DNA of 64,000 nt from Companilactobacillus nuruki. GTDB taxonomy: Bacteria; Bacillota; Bacilli; Lactobacillales; Lactobacillaceae. Position 1 is the first letter of the stretch, and the number at the start of each line of letters is the position of its first letter. The notes under the pieces were generated by a model. The model did no database searches and was not told the origin of the DNA. It was given only the letters and a program-made list of their open reading frames with translations. The position numbers and the translations under genes are program-made. The stretch covers positions 1 to 64,000 of the forward strand of contig NZ_NIPR01000001.1 of NCBI RefSeq assembly GCF_002872255.1, given 5' to 3'. This document shows positions 1-7,849 of the stretch, piece by piece.

Positions 1-79
1 CCCGACTGGGTACTGACGGCTTAGCTTCGCTTAAAGCCTTAGGGACATTGACCTTCACGATTTCAGGTTGATTTTCCAT
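1..79 (-). CDS. hypothetical protein, 5' part only
   Basis: The ATG at the high-coordinate end follows a GGTGAGG ribosome site 8 nt upstream. The frame stays open to the window edge and gives 26 residues starting MENQPEIVKVNVPKALSEAK. I do not recognise the product. It is the first downstream gene behind the putative pheromone-controlled promoter at 250-294, so it may belong to the bacteriocin regulon, but that is inference from position only. Confidence 0.55.
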   Translation of the reverse strand, partial: MENQPEIVKVNVPKALSEAKPSVPSR

Positions 80-162
80 AAAAAAATACCTCACCAATAT
101 GTTTGATGAGATAATCATAATTCGAATTCCGCCTAAATCATAGACGGTCGGTTATTAGGTGC

Positions 163-231
163 TTACGAAAAGTCCACCAACCAAATATATAAAACCAGTA
201 GCAAAAAAACTTTGTAATTTCTTTTTATCAT
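163..231 (-). CDS. possible 22-residue hydrophobic peptide
   Basis: A short ORF starts MIKRNYKVFLLL, with GGAG seven bases before its ATG and a TATAAT box just upstream. The product is a basic N-terminus followed by one hydrophobic helix. An overlapping ORF in another frame (starting MENYNDKKKLQSFF) is an alternative reading, so I cannot say which, if either, is translated. The rest of 80-369 holds only the promoter and terminator listed separately. Confidence 0.25.
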   Translation of the reverse strand: MIKRNYKVFLLLVLYIWLVDFS

Positions 232-249
232 TATAATTCTCCATTCCTC

Positions 250-294
250 ATTATATCTTATTGATTTGATAAAAATTAATAAGGAATATTAACG
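250..294 (-). promoter_or_regulatory. putative pheromone-responsive promoter P1
   Basis: The minus strand carries TACGTTAATAT at 284-294 and a perfect TATAAT at 250-255. The second repeat expected 20 bp downstream (266-274) is weak. The distance from the first repeat to the -10 box equals that in P3 (7029-7073), which supports a shared regulator. Confidence 0.5.
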
Positions 295-298
295 TAAG

Positions 299-340
299 AA
301 AAGGGCACTGAGTATTTCTAATTGTATACTCTGTACCCTT
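299..340 (-). terminator. intrinsic terminator
   Basis: Arms 303-315 and 326-338 pair (GGGYAC..GAGTAT type) and are followed on the minus strand by TTTTCTT. It closes the transcript carrying the genes at 370 and 703. Confidence 0.7.
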
Positions 341-369
341 CACTTAATCAATTTATTTTAATCCGACAT

Positions 370-654
370 TTAGATCCAAGGAGAATCACTTGCATTTTGT
401 AGAGTCATTGGACCATATTTTGCTTCAATTTTGAAATCTTCTGAACTTAGACCCGTTAATTTTTTAAAATCATTCTCAAAATTAATCGGGGTTTCATTTG
501 GATCATTCGCCGTCTTTAAAGTTAAAATATAGTGCTTATCGATTGGATTACTCCATATTCCGAGTGATTTTAGATCCTTTATTTTTAAATCGGGGACATC
601 TTTTAGAAGCTCTATTTTATACTGTCGTCTATACAAGATATCTTTCAATTTCAT
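370..654 (-). CDS. hypothetical bacteriocin-locus protein
   Basis: About 94 residues beginning MKLKDILYRRQYK; the start was chosen because GGTGGCGA lies just upstream, whereas the longer frame (to 690) lacks a ribosome site. The product is soluble, with no signal peptide or membrane segment. It resembles the neighbouring 703-981 protein weakly: both begin MK[LF][KR]xI, and a Y-I-x-T-K stretch is followed by F-E and an aromatic/proline C-terminus. It is last before a terminator, in the same direction as the exporter genes. An immunity or accessory role is only inferred from position. Confidence 0.6.
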   Translation of the reverse strand: MKLKDILYRRQYKIELLKDVPDLKIKDLKSLGIWSNPIDKHYILTLKTANDPNETPINFENDFKKLTGLSSEDFKIEAKYGPMTLQNASDSPWI

Positions 655-702
655 GTAATCGCCACCTATGTGATTAATTAACACGCTCAAAATAAATATA
701 AC

Positions 703-981
703 TTAGTAAGGCATCCAGAATTTTCCAATCTTCGTTTTACTAACAGAATACTGAACAGATGAAATATCAAATTGCTTCAAAAAATCAACGATTTCTTTTT
801 CAAATTCTTCATCTGACAATTTGGTTCCTATATACCAAGTATTATTGTTAACGGTAATAGTCCCTAATTCAGTATCGTACTTTCTCTTAGCCAAATCATA
901 CACCGAATGAGCCTTATCACGACTTTCAAATTCAATTGCCCAAGTGTTGGGAACTATTTCAAATATCGATCTAAATTTCAT
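703..981 (-). CDS. hypothetical bacteriocin-locus protein
   Basis: About 92 residues starting MKFRSIFEIVPNTWAIEF and ending KFWMPY. AGGTGG lies 8 nt before the chosen ATG; a second ATG three bases upstream is also possible. The product is acidic and soluble with no recognised domain. It may be a distant paralogue of the protein at 370-654. No terminator was seen between the exporter operon and this gene, so co-transcription from P2 is possible. Confidence 0.6.
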   Translation of the reverse strand: MKFRSIFEIVPNTWAIEFESRDKAHSVYDLAKRKYDTELGTITVNNNTWYIGTKLSDEEFEKEIVDFLKQFDISSVQYSVSKTKIGKFWMPY

Positions 982-1322
982 CATATCAACCACCTAACAA
1001 ATTATCTCTCAATTCTTTTTAGATATAAATAATAGTAAACCAGTGTTGAGATTACTGACGCAAGAACTATTTGAACAATCATTTTAATATTGAACCAATT
1101 ATTCTATACTCCAAGAGTATTCAAAATATAATAAAAGATTTATATGTTCCATTACGCTTCTTCATAATACATCCCTCGTAAGACCTGATTTTTTGAATCT
1201 TCCACATATATAACATAGCAAAATAAACTTCTTAAAATCAAAAAATATCTTGAATCCCCATTATTGACATCCTGAATATACAAAATATCATCCAAAGCAA
1301 TATCTTGATTGTGAATACGCCT
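982..1322. other. intergenic stretch with coding-like remnants
   Basis: No convincing gene. On the minus strand, 56 sense codons continue in frame after the HlyD-family stop (1152-1322). A separate 26-residue hydrophobic ORF occupies 1002-1082 (ending YYYLYLKRIER) without a good ribosome site. These look like degraded small genes, but similarity could not be tested. Confidence 0.4.
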
Positions 1323-2702
1323 CTAATTCTTATCCAGCAACTTATCCTTATAATACTTAAAAAAAGTTTCCTTACCAGTAATGATATTAGTCTTTCCACT
1401 CATACCATAGTGTACTTGAGATGTAATATTCGATGTATCCTTAGCCTGTGCAGTAACAATATAGTAACTTCCTTGATTAACAGGTACAGGAGCGACACTG
1501 ATATTGTTAATCACACCATCAATGATAATGGGTCTAGGAACATTTCTTCTTATCTCCAGGCGCATATGTTGACCCTTTTTTATTGAAGAAATATCTCTTG
1601 AGGAAACATAACTTTGAATTTTTATTACCCCATCATGTTTCAATACTGGATAAATTTCAGCCAACTCTGAACCCGATCCCACATATTTTGCACCTTTTAA
1701 GGACTGATTATTCATATGAATAACTCCTGATTTTTTAGCAGTGACATACGAATCTTTAGAAATATCTTCTAACTCTTTTATGTTTGTATCTAAATCTTTC
1801 CCTTGTGCACGTAATTTTACTAATTCTTCAGAGATACTCTTTAATTGGTCATTTTGTAATGAATCTAATTTCTTGTTATTAGATTCAATATTATAATTAG
1901 TATCACTAAAATCCTTCAGCGAATCCTTCTGTTCCTCAGAATTCTTAATCTCATCATTGGTACTATCGATCTGTGATTGCAAATCTTTCAAATAACTCTG
2001 CTTTACGGTGGACTTGTCGGTTGTGCTTTCAGCATTCTTAGATTCTGATGTATAACCATCATAAATATAGCCATAAGTTGAACTTGATGAGTAACTTTTC
2101 CCGTTCTTTATTGCATCAAAAACGGCTTGATATGCTTGTAAACTGGTTTTTTTCTGCTTTATCGTATCATCATACAAACCTGACAGTTGTTTTATCTTAT
2201 CATCCGAGAATGACGATTTATCTTTTAACATCTGATTCTCAATATCATAAATATCTCGTTGGTTTAAATAACTCTTTAGTAAATTACGATACCCAAAAGT
2301 ATCATCATCCGTAAACGAATCTTGATTAGACTCAACACCCTTTTGGAAAAGATTCAATCCGGCAATCTGATCATTGATATTGCTTTTTTGGTCCTTCAAA
2401 GTATTTAGTTTAATATCATTGCCAGTATTCTTATAAGTGATAAGGATACTGCCTTTCTTTACATATTTACCTTCTGCCAAATAGTTCTTTTTGATGGCAC
2501 TATTAGATGGCGATTGAACGATTGGAATACTATTTTTACTACCAAGTTCGCCAATCGATTCAATCGTCACCTCGCGTTTCATAAAGAATGAAAAGAATAC
2601 AATCAGAACAAACAATATAGATATGGGAACAATTAGTAATGCAGAAAAATTATTAAATCTTTTATTGTAGAATTCGCTGCTCTCTAAAAATTTCTTATCC
2701 AT
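1323..2702 (-). CDS. HlyD-family bacteriocin secretion accessory protein
   Basis: The 459-residue product has a short cytoplasmic N-terminus, one membrane segment (about residues 20-41), a long charged coiled-coil region (about 95-300) and a C-terminal beta-rich part, the layout of the PlnH/LcnD class. Such proteins bridge the dedicated ABC exporter and the cell wall during export of double-glycine peptides. It starts 12 nt after the exporter stop with GGGG upstream, so the two form one operon behind promoter P2. Its length matches the family and no frameshift is visible. The frame stays open beyond the TAG stop (see 982-1322). Confidence 0.9.
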   Translation of the reverse strand: MDKKFLESSEFYNKRFNNFSALLIVPISILFVLIVFFSFFMKREVTIESIGELGSKNSIPIVQSPSNSAIKKNYLAEGKYVKKGSILITYKNTGNDIKLNTLKDQKSNINDQIAGLNLFQKGVESNQDSFTDDDTFGYRNLLKSYLNQRDIYDIENQMLKDKSSFSDDKIKQLSGLYDDTIKQKKTSLQAYQAVFDAIKNGKSYSSSSTYGYIYDGYTSESKNAESTTDKSTVKQSYLKDLQSQIDSTNDEIKNSEEQKDSLKDFSDTNYNIESNNKKLDSLQNDQLKSISEELVKLRAQGKDLDTNIKELEDISKDSYVTAKKSGVIHMNNQSLKGAKYVGSGSELAEIYPVLKHDGVIKIQSYVSSRDISSIKKGQHMRLEIRRNVPRPIIIDGVINNISVAPVPVNQGSYYIVTAQAKDTSNITSQVHYGMSGKTNIITGKETFFKYYKDKLLDKN

Positions 2703-2714
2703 TATCGTTTTCCC

Positions 2715-4874
2715 CTAATTGTTCAAAAGATTGAAATAATAATCCTTTTTATTTATCAATTCATTATGCGTGCCCTTTTCAACAATCTTACCTTTATCTA
2801 GAACAACTATATTGTTAGTTTTCTTTGCAATAGAAAGTCTATGAGCAATGAAAATAACTGTTAAGTTCTGTAATTTCATAAGATTATTCATAATCCTATT
2901 TTCAGTTATCGAATCCAAACCACTTGTCGATTCATCAAAAATCAACACTCTGGCCGGAGATAATAGTGCTCTGGCAATCGTGATTCTCTGTTTTTGTCCA
3001 CCAGAGAGTGTATTACCATTCTCATCAAGCACAGTTTCAAATTGAAGTGGCATTCTTTCGATATCTTTATCAATTTCAGCAATCCTACAAGCTGTCATGA
3101 TATCATCCTCAGTGATATTAGGCCGACTGCCTAACGTTAGGTTTTCTAAAATACTGCCTGAAAAAATGTACGGAGATTGTGGTATATAGTTTATAAACTG
3201 TCTGAGTACATGTTTATCAATATTTTGAACATCATAATTGTTAATATAAATCTTTCCATCATTAGGTTTAAAGAAGTCGACCAATAGCTTAACTAAAGTC
3301 GATTTGCCTGAGCCACTCATACCAACAATTGTTAATTTTTCACCAGACCGAATACCTAAATTGATATTATTCAAAACATTCTCACCATAACCATAGCTAT
3401 AATCAACATTTTCAATCCGAATATCACCAAACAATTGCGAAAAGTTAGTTATTGAACGTTTCTCCTTGAATTCAGAGTTTACTAGATATACTTCGTTCAA
3501 ACGGTTATTAGCAACTTTAGCCGACTGTAACTTGGGCTGTAAGTTAATGATGTTCTGTAATGGATTCACAAAATAAGTTAACAATGCGTTATAAGTCATT
3601 AACTGTCCAACTGACAATTTATTCTTAGTGACCATGATAGCCCCAACCCACAACACAACGACGCTGAGAATCAGTTGTAAGAATAGTTTGATTGCCTGTT
3701 GTAAGGTATCGGCCTTTATATAACTAAGACTCTTTTTTAAATAATCGACAAATTCACTATCGATCTTGCCGTAACGTTGACGCTCACTGGTTAAGGCTTT
3801 AATTGTTTCAATCCCATGGATATCTTCAATAATAGAAGAATTCAATACTGATCCACTTTCCATTTCTTTTTGGTTAAGTTTTTCAAATGGCTTGGAAAAG
3901 ATCCAAATGATCAAAACATAAATTGGCAACGAAATTAGGGTAATAAAAAATAGCGTACTGTTTTGAATAACCAAAACAGTACCCATAATTATCACAATAC
4001 CCACATCAAGAAAAATTGAAATAATCGTACTTGCTAATGCATCAATAATCTTATTGGCATCATTAAAACGAGAGACGATTTCACCCGTTTTTCTGGTTGC
4101 AAAAAATTCCATTGGTAGTTCAAAGATATGCTTGATATAACCCAAAATAATATCAATTGCTAATCTCTGACCTAAAATTGATAATAAGAAATCTCTGGAG
4201 TAAGTGAACATTGATTGAAAAATATACAATACGATCAATCCCAACGAAATAATCGCTAACGTACTATTCATATTATTGGGAATGTAAGTATCAATAACAG
4301 TCTGTAAAAAATATGAACCTAAAATACTAATAATAGTAATCAAAATAGCCGCTAAAATAATATTGATTACTAACCTCTTTTGTTTAAATAAAACCGGGAT
4401 AAATGAAAATAAAGATTCTTTTTTATCAACCTTTTCTGGTCGATATTCAGATGTAGGGGCGAAGAAAAGTGACACACCAGTCCATTCAGAAGCAAACTTT
4501 CGATTGCTCATCTTAGTAATTTTAACCGTTGGATCAGGGTCAGCAATAATTACATGGGTCTTAGTACTGCCCAAAACAACATAGTAATGCTCAAGAGTTC
4601 CGTTCTTAACAACGTGAGCAATGAAAGGATAAGTAATATCTTTTTCTTTGAAGAGATCCATGTCAGCCTGAATTGCTTGAGTTTCGAAATTTAACTTTTG
4701 GGCCGTTTTGACCAAACCTAAAGCAGTCGTTCCTTCTTTATCAGTCTTAGCTAAGTTTCTCAATCTAGCAATTGAATACCTAGAACCATAATTCTTCAAA
4801 ATCATGGCTAAAGCGGCTACCCCACAGTCACTCTCGTCTACTTGTGGTATGTAAATATTTTTGCTGACTCCCAC
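2715..4874 (-). CDS. peptidase-containing bacteriocin ABC transporter (PlnG/LcnC type)
   Basis: About 719 residues. The N-terminal C39 peptidase domain has catalytic Cys17 (ESDCG), His96 (LEHYY) and Asp112 (ADP). A six-helix membrane domain lies at about 165-450. The ATPase has Walker A GMSGSGKST near 517, signature LSGGQ near 622, Walker B VLIFDE near 642 and the H-loop IAHR near 676. It removes double-glycine leaders and exports the peptides. The start is GTG with GAGGGG 11 nt upstream; no ATG fits. It is first gene of the exporter operon and intact, unlike nearby immunity genes. Confidence 0.95.
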   Translation of the reverse strand: MGVSKNIYIPQVDESDCGVAALAMILKNYGSRYSIARLRNLAKTDKEGTTALGLVKTAQKLNFETQAIQADMDLFKEKDITYPFIAHVVKNGTLEHYYVVLGSTKTHVIIADPDPTVKITKMSNRKFASEWTGVSLFFAPTSEYRPEKVDKKESLFSFIPVLFKQKRLVINIILAAILITIISILGSYFLQTVIDTYIPNNMNSTLAIISLGLIVLYIFQSMFTYSRDFLLSILGQRLAIDIILGYIKHIFELPMEFFATRKTGEIVSRFNDANKIIDALASTIISIFLDVGIVIIMGTVLVIQNSTLFFITLISLPIYVLIIWIFSKPFEKLNQKEMESGSVLNSSIIEDIHGIETIKALTSERQRYGKIDSEFVDYLKKSLSYIKADTLQQAIKLFLQLILSVVVLWVGAIMVTKNKLSVGQLMTYNALLTYFVNPLQNIINLQPKLQSAKVANNRLNEVYLVNSEFKEKRSITNFSQLFGDIRIENVDYSYGYGENVLNNINLGIRSGEKLTIVGMSGSGKSTLVKLLVDFFKPNDGKIYINNYDVQNIDKHVLRQFINYIPQSPYIFSGSILENLTLGSRPNITEDDIMTACRIAEIDKDIERMPLQFETVLDENGNTLSGGQKQRITIARALLSPARVLIFDESTSGLDSITENRIMNNLMKLQNLTVIFIAHRLSIAKKTNNIVVLDKGKIVEKGTHNELINKKDYYFNLLNN

Positions 4875-4930
4875 AGATGTTATGTCCCCTCTTTGTAAAA
4901 TATCTATTTTTATTCTCTCATAGTTTGTTA

Positions 4931-4976
4931 TAAATATCGTTTTTTTTATATTAACGTCATTTTTTCCATACTAACG
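4931..4976 (-). promoter_or_regulatory. putative pheromone-responsive promoter P2
   Basis: On the minus strand CGTTAGTAT (4968-4976) and CGTTAATAT (4948-4956) form direct repeats 20 bp apart, with a TATTTA -10-like box at 4931-4936. It lies about 60 bp upstream of the ABC exporter start. LytTR-type regulators such as PlnC bind pairs like this. Confidence 0.65.
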
Positions 4977-4997
4977 CTAATATAAAAAACATGCCTA

Positions 4998-5667
4998 TTA
5001 TAAAATCATAAATGCAAATACTATTAAATTAGTACAAATATGTACGGATATATCAAATTATCATCTGTTATTTGATATACTATTGCATACAAAATTACAC
5101 CCAAATATCCTAAAAAGGAAATATCATATATATCTTTTAATTCTGAAACATGAATAAGCATAAATAGAAATGTAGTAACTAAAATACTTAGGATGGAAGT
5201 AATCATCTTATTTTTTATAATTTTATTTAAATTATATTTTAAAATCACTTTTTGAATTAAATATTGAAAAGTTATTTCTTCCATGATTGGTCCGACAAAA
5301 ACCGAAATAAAGAATATTAATACTACTCCTATGGGGACACTAGTCCTAACTCCACTTTCTATTCCTGATTGATTTGTAGAACTTGCTGAAAGGAAATTCT
5401 GAATCACGATTTGAAGTAACAGATCTGAAACAACAAATAATGGGATAAGCCATACTTTTTTGAAATTATTAATAATTTCATTGATATTTCTCTTAAAATC
5501 ACTCTTTAATATTATTACCGCAAAAACACAACTTAAAAATTGTAAACTAAACACTATAATTGTAGAGTTGGTTTCGTTAAAAAAAGAATTAAGAAAATCT
5601 AACAATACTTCAGCAGTAACAAATAAAATAAAACAATAAAAATAATTCTACGATTAGTCTTTGACAT
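4998..5667 (-). pseudogene. CPBP-family immunity protein, two frameshifts
   Basis: The main open frame (5024-5605, TTG start) lacks both ends expected of a CPBP (CAAX protease/bacteriocin immunity) protein. The N-terminal segment MSKTNRRIIFIVLFYLLLL lies in another frame at 5599-5667. The C-terminal motif HxxxN (HICTN) and its hydrophobic tail lie in a third frame ending at 4998. One inserted base at each join would restore a normal multi-membrane protein. The glutamate motif is EEITFQ instead of EExxxR, a further sign of decay. GG peptide 5726-5842 lies immediately upstream, so this was probably its immunity gene. Confidence 0.75.
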
Positions 5668-5687
5668 AACATTACCTTTCTGATTTA

Positions 5688-5722
5688 AAAAGAAGTCTAT
5701 GAATAGCTTCATAGACTTCTTT
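5688..5722 (-). terminator. hairpin between peptide and immunity genes
   Basis: AAAGAAGTCTATGAA and its complement flank a short loop and are followed on the minus strand by TTTTTAAA. It could limit readthrough from the peptide gene into the damaged CPBP gene. Confidence 0.65.
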
Positions 5723-5725
5723 CCT

Positions 5726-5842
5726 TTAATGCCACGATCCACCGATTTTTCCTTTGATCCATCCCCAAATATGTACCATCCTGCCACCTGTTACATTCAT
5801 AAGCTGTTTTTTATTTAAATTATTATATTTTGTTAACATCAT
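5726..5842 (-). CDS. double-glycine bacteriocin-like peptide
   Basis: A 38-residue ORF whose leader is MMLTKYNNLNKKQLMNVTGG, with the hydrophobic positions and Gly-Gly end typical of class II leaders. The predicted mature peptide is RMVHIWGWIKGKIGGSWH: 18 residues, cationic, aromatic and with a GxxxG motif. GGGAGG lies 4-5 nt before the first of two adjacent ATG codons. The C39 exporter in the same locus could process it. A CPBP-type gene follows downstream but is broken. It could act alone or as half of a two-peptide bacteriocin; 18 residues is short for the class. Confidence 0.75.
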   Translation of the reverse strand: MMLTKYNNLNKKQLMNVTGGRMVHIWGWIKGKIGGSWH

Positions 5843-5862
5843 AAGTCCTCCCAATATTAATT

Positions 5863-5887
5863 ATTAAAATCCAAGTTGAATTTAACG
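5863..5887 (-). promoter_or_regulatory. putative pheromone-responsive promoter P5 (one good repeat)
   Basis: On the minus strand TACGTTAAAT (5880-5889) is followed at the usual distance by TTTAAT (5863-5868) as a -10 box. The upstream repeat is not recognisable. The predicted leader before the GG peptide at 5842 would be only about 14 nt. Confidence 0.4.
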
Positions 5888-6243
5888 TATTAACAATAAA
5901 ATATTTATTTTTATCAAGCAGATTACAAGTTTAATCCGAGCATTTTGAAAAATATTCTTTAAATACTCTAATGTTAAGTTTCCAGTTCAACATTTTTGAT
6001 GAGTGGTTTTCTCTGAGGCTGTAAACCTCTATTACTAGCCAGTGTCTCAAAGCGCTGGCTTTTGTTTTCCACTAAAGTCAAACTGCTCTTATCCTATTGC
6101 TTACCACTTTAATTGGTTTTTTACGACTTGCCACTCCTGAAGAGGTATCCATATTCATGGGATATCAGTTTATCTGTAGCCATATCTTTCTTTTCTTGGT
6201 CACGAAGTGTACAAATGACAAAAATAACCGGAGGAAATTACCT
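5888..6243. other. intergenic region with an orphan hairpin
   Basis: No gene recognised. At 6039-6076 a CCAGTG..CGCTGG hairpin is followed on the plus strand by CTTTTGTTTTCCACTAAA. The same arrangement recurs at 7811-7849. Nothing upstream on the plus strand needs a terminator here, so it may be a leftover from deleted genes. Confidence 0.5.
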
Positions 6244-6456
6244 ATGGAAAGGTTTAATACATCTTTGCTTAATGCATTAGCAAAAGTTAAAAATATCAAA
6301 GAAATAGAATCCTTCAGTAATGGTCAATTATCATCGGAATCAGTTGCTGTCAATTTAGCTGCCGTCTATAATAAGTTAAAACTTTATACAGTTAAAGCGG
6401 AAAAACATTTTTTATCCACTAGTATTCAGTTATATTTTACAATTTACGGATCATAA
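6244..6456 (+). CDS. putative bacteriocin immunity protein (helical)
   Basis: A 70-residue product beginning MERFNTSLLNALAKVKNIK, with GGAGGAAA placed 6 nt before the ATG. A longer open frame to 6097 has no ribosome site. It is predicted helical and soluble. A stretch containing ESVAVNLAAVYNKL can be aligned with ERVAGDLQGNLTFL of the putative immunity protein at 11973-12290, suggesting the same small four-helix immunity class. It is one of few plus-strand genes in the locus. The product is shorter than usual for that class, so it may be truncated. Confidence 0.55.
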   Translation: MERFNTSLLNALAKVKNIKEIESFSNGQLSSESVAVNLAAVYNKLKLYTVKAEKHFLSTSIQLYFTIYGS

Positions 6457-6508
6457 AAATAGCGACTTACAAATGAAATTAATTCTTTCATTCGTAAATC
6501 GCTATTTA
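6455..6508. terminator. bidirectional terminator
   Basis: AAATAGCGA and TCGCTATTT arms with further pairing (ACTTACAAATGAA / TTTCATTCGTAA) lie between convergent genes ending at 6456 and 6547. T-runs or A-runs are on both sides. Confidence 0.75.
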
Positions 6509-6546
6509 TTTAACTAATCAATTAAATTATCATTATATTCATGCAA

Positions 6547-6729
6547 CTAGGGCATAAACAGTGGAATAATGAGTAATATTTTTAACCATTGTTTAAGAAA
6601 GTTGGGATGTTTAACATATTCTTGGTTTGGAGTTAATAGATAATATATTTCTACAATTACTGTTAAAAATAACGATGTAATGATCCATACACCAATCCAT
6701 ACGGTGATAATTAACAATTCAGCAAACAT
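6547..6729 (-). CDS. small membrane protein, probable immunity protein
   Basis: A 60-residue protein with two hydrophobic segments (about residues 3-29 and 45-59) separated by a charged loop (NQEYVKHPN). The ATG lies two bases after the stop of the GG peptide at 6732-6908, so translation is probably coupled. Small two-helix proteins directly downstream of class II peptide genes are usually the cognate immunity proteins. I did not recognise a family, so the role is inferred from position. Confidence 0.7.
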   Translation of the reverse strand: MFAELLIITVWIGVWIITSLFLTVIVEIYYLLTPNQEYVKHPNFLKQWLKILLIIPLFMP

Positions 6730-6731
6730 AA

Positions 6732-6908
6732 TTATCTTTTTTTATAATGAGTACTTTTAAGACCCACAGTAGAAACCTTTCCAGGCCAAAATCCACCACC
6801 CATTCCAAATCCCATCATCTCATTTTTTCCACCTGTAACTTGTTTTAATTTATCTTCTTCCAAATGTTGATTGCCAATCTTAAAATCCATTTTTTTATTA
6901 ACGTTCAT
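6732..6908 (-). CDS. double-glycine bacteriocin-like peptide
   Basis: A 58-residue ORF with GGAGGTGG upstream. The leader ends LEEDKLKQVTGG, a strong match to class II leaders. The predicted mature part has 31 residues, starts KNEMMGFGMGGGFWPGK and ends basic (HYKKR), with overlapping GxxxG motifs as in two-peptide bacteriocins. It follows promoter P3 by about 113 nt of leader and is followed by a 60-residue membrane protein. No obvious partner peptide lies next to it. Confidence 0.85.
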   Translation of the reverse strand: MNVNKKMDFKIGNQHLEEDKLKQVTGGKNEMMGFGMGGGFWPGKVSTVGLKSTHYKKR

Positions 6909-7028
6909 TTAAACCACCTCCAATAATATTAGTTACTTCAGAATTACATATCACCTTATATTTTTTTGATTCCATTGTGCTCTTCTGATTTCTATACAAT
7001 ACTATGATAAAATCCCTATCACAATTTC

Positions 7029-7073
7029 ATTATATGCTGCTAATAAACTAACAATAAAATTAATATATTAACG
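7029..7073 (-). promoter_or_regulatory. putative pheromone-responsive promoter P3
   Basis: On the minus strand TACGTTAATAT (ending 7065) and TGTTAGTTT (7045-7053) start 20 bp apart, and TATAAT is at 7029-7034. This is the clearest complete promoter of the set and reads into the GG peptide at 6908. Confidence 0.7.
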
Positions 7074-7097
7074 TAATGTGATCACACATTATCGCAC

Positions 7098-7663
7098 TTA
7101 TGTCTTACTACTTAATTGTTCAACTAATTTCCATCTAGATGGATTCTTAGGATTAAGAACCACAATTGCGAGCACAAGGTATATTGTAAATGGGAATACA
7201 ATTTCTACAATAAGTGAAATTGGATCGGTAGGCATTTTTTTCTGCACAGTTCCTACCCTTACTATAATAAAATAATCAATTGCAAAATGAACTAGCATCG
7301 GCATTAAAATACTCCCTGTTCTAACATAAAGTGCGCATAATAAGCATCCCATAGCAGATACTTGAATTACTTGAACCATACTTATAAGAAAACCTTGTGT
7401 AACAATATGTGCAAAATGTGCAGTCCCAAACAAAAGGCCTGAAATTACAATGGCAAATATAATCTTCTTTCTATTAATTTTATTTTCAAAACTATCTAGC
7501 AAACTAGTTAAGATAACACCCCTAAAGATATATTCCTCAGAAGAGATGCTAGAAAACCCACTGTCAAGGCAAGCAAAACATTTTTGCTGATTATGAATCG
7601 AAGAAGTAATCAAAACTGCCACTATAATTACAACAAAAAAACTGTCTTAAATCCGACTTTCAT
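7098..7663 (-). pseudogene. CPBP-family membrane protease/immunity protein, 5' frameshift
   Basis: The C-terminal 174 residues keep the CPBP motifs EEYIFRG, FGTAHFAH and HFAID with several membrane helices. That frame begins at an internal GTG (7622) without a ribosome site. The expected N-terminal part (MKVGFKTVF and hydrophobic sequence up to about 7745) is in another frame. One extra T in the seven-T run near 7640 would join them. Further damage upstream removes any normal start codon. The ancestor was probably an immunity protein like PlnI/PlnP. Catalytic residues remain, so a truncated product cannot be excluded. Confidence 0.7.
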
Positions 7664-7810
7664 TTTCAAATAAATTTTTTGGTGAAATATCCATATATTC
7701 ACTAAAATTCCAAATAATAATTCTACTATCTTAAAAAATATTAAATATATATTAGTTTCTAAATTAAATAATAGATGAAATTAGGAAACTCATATCTTAT
7801 AGATTCCACT

Positions 7811-7849
7811 ACCAGCGCCCAAAGGCGCTGGCTTTTGTGTTTCACTAAA
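7811..7849 (+). repeat. orphan hairpin repeat, copy 2
   Basis: A perfect CCAGCGCC-caaa-GGCGCTGG hairpin is followed by CTTTTGTGTTTCACTAAA. Copy 1 is at 6039-6076 with the same right arm and tail. It looks like a plus-strand terminator without a gene. From 7850 to 8120 I see no supported feature. Confidence 0.55.

Noticed and set aside
5599-5787. A single 62-residue protein beginning MAGWYIFGDG
   Set aside because: Its first part is an out-of-frame reading of the GG peptide; only the last 22 codons look genuine, as the lost N-terminus of the CPBP gene.
6890-6908. Regulator box (ACGTTAAT) at the start of the 6732 peptide gene
   Set aside because: Single copy inside the coding start (codons M-N-V-N) without a partner or -10 box.
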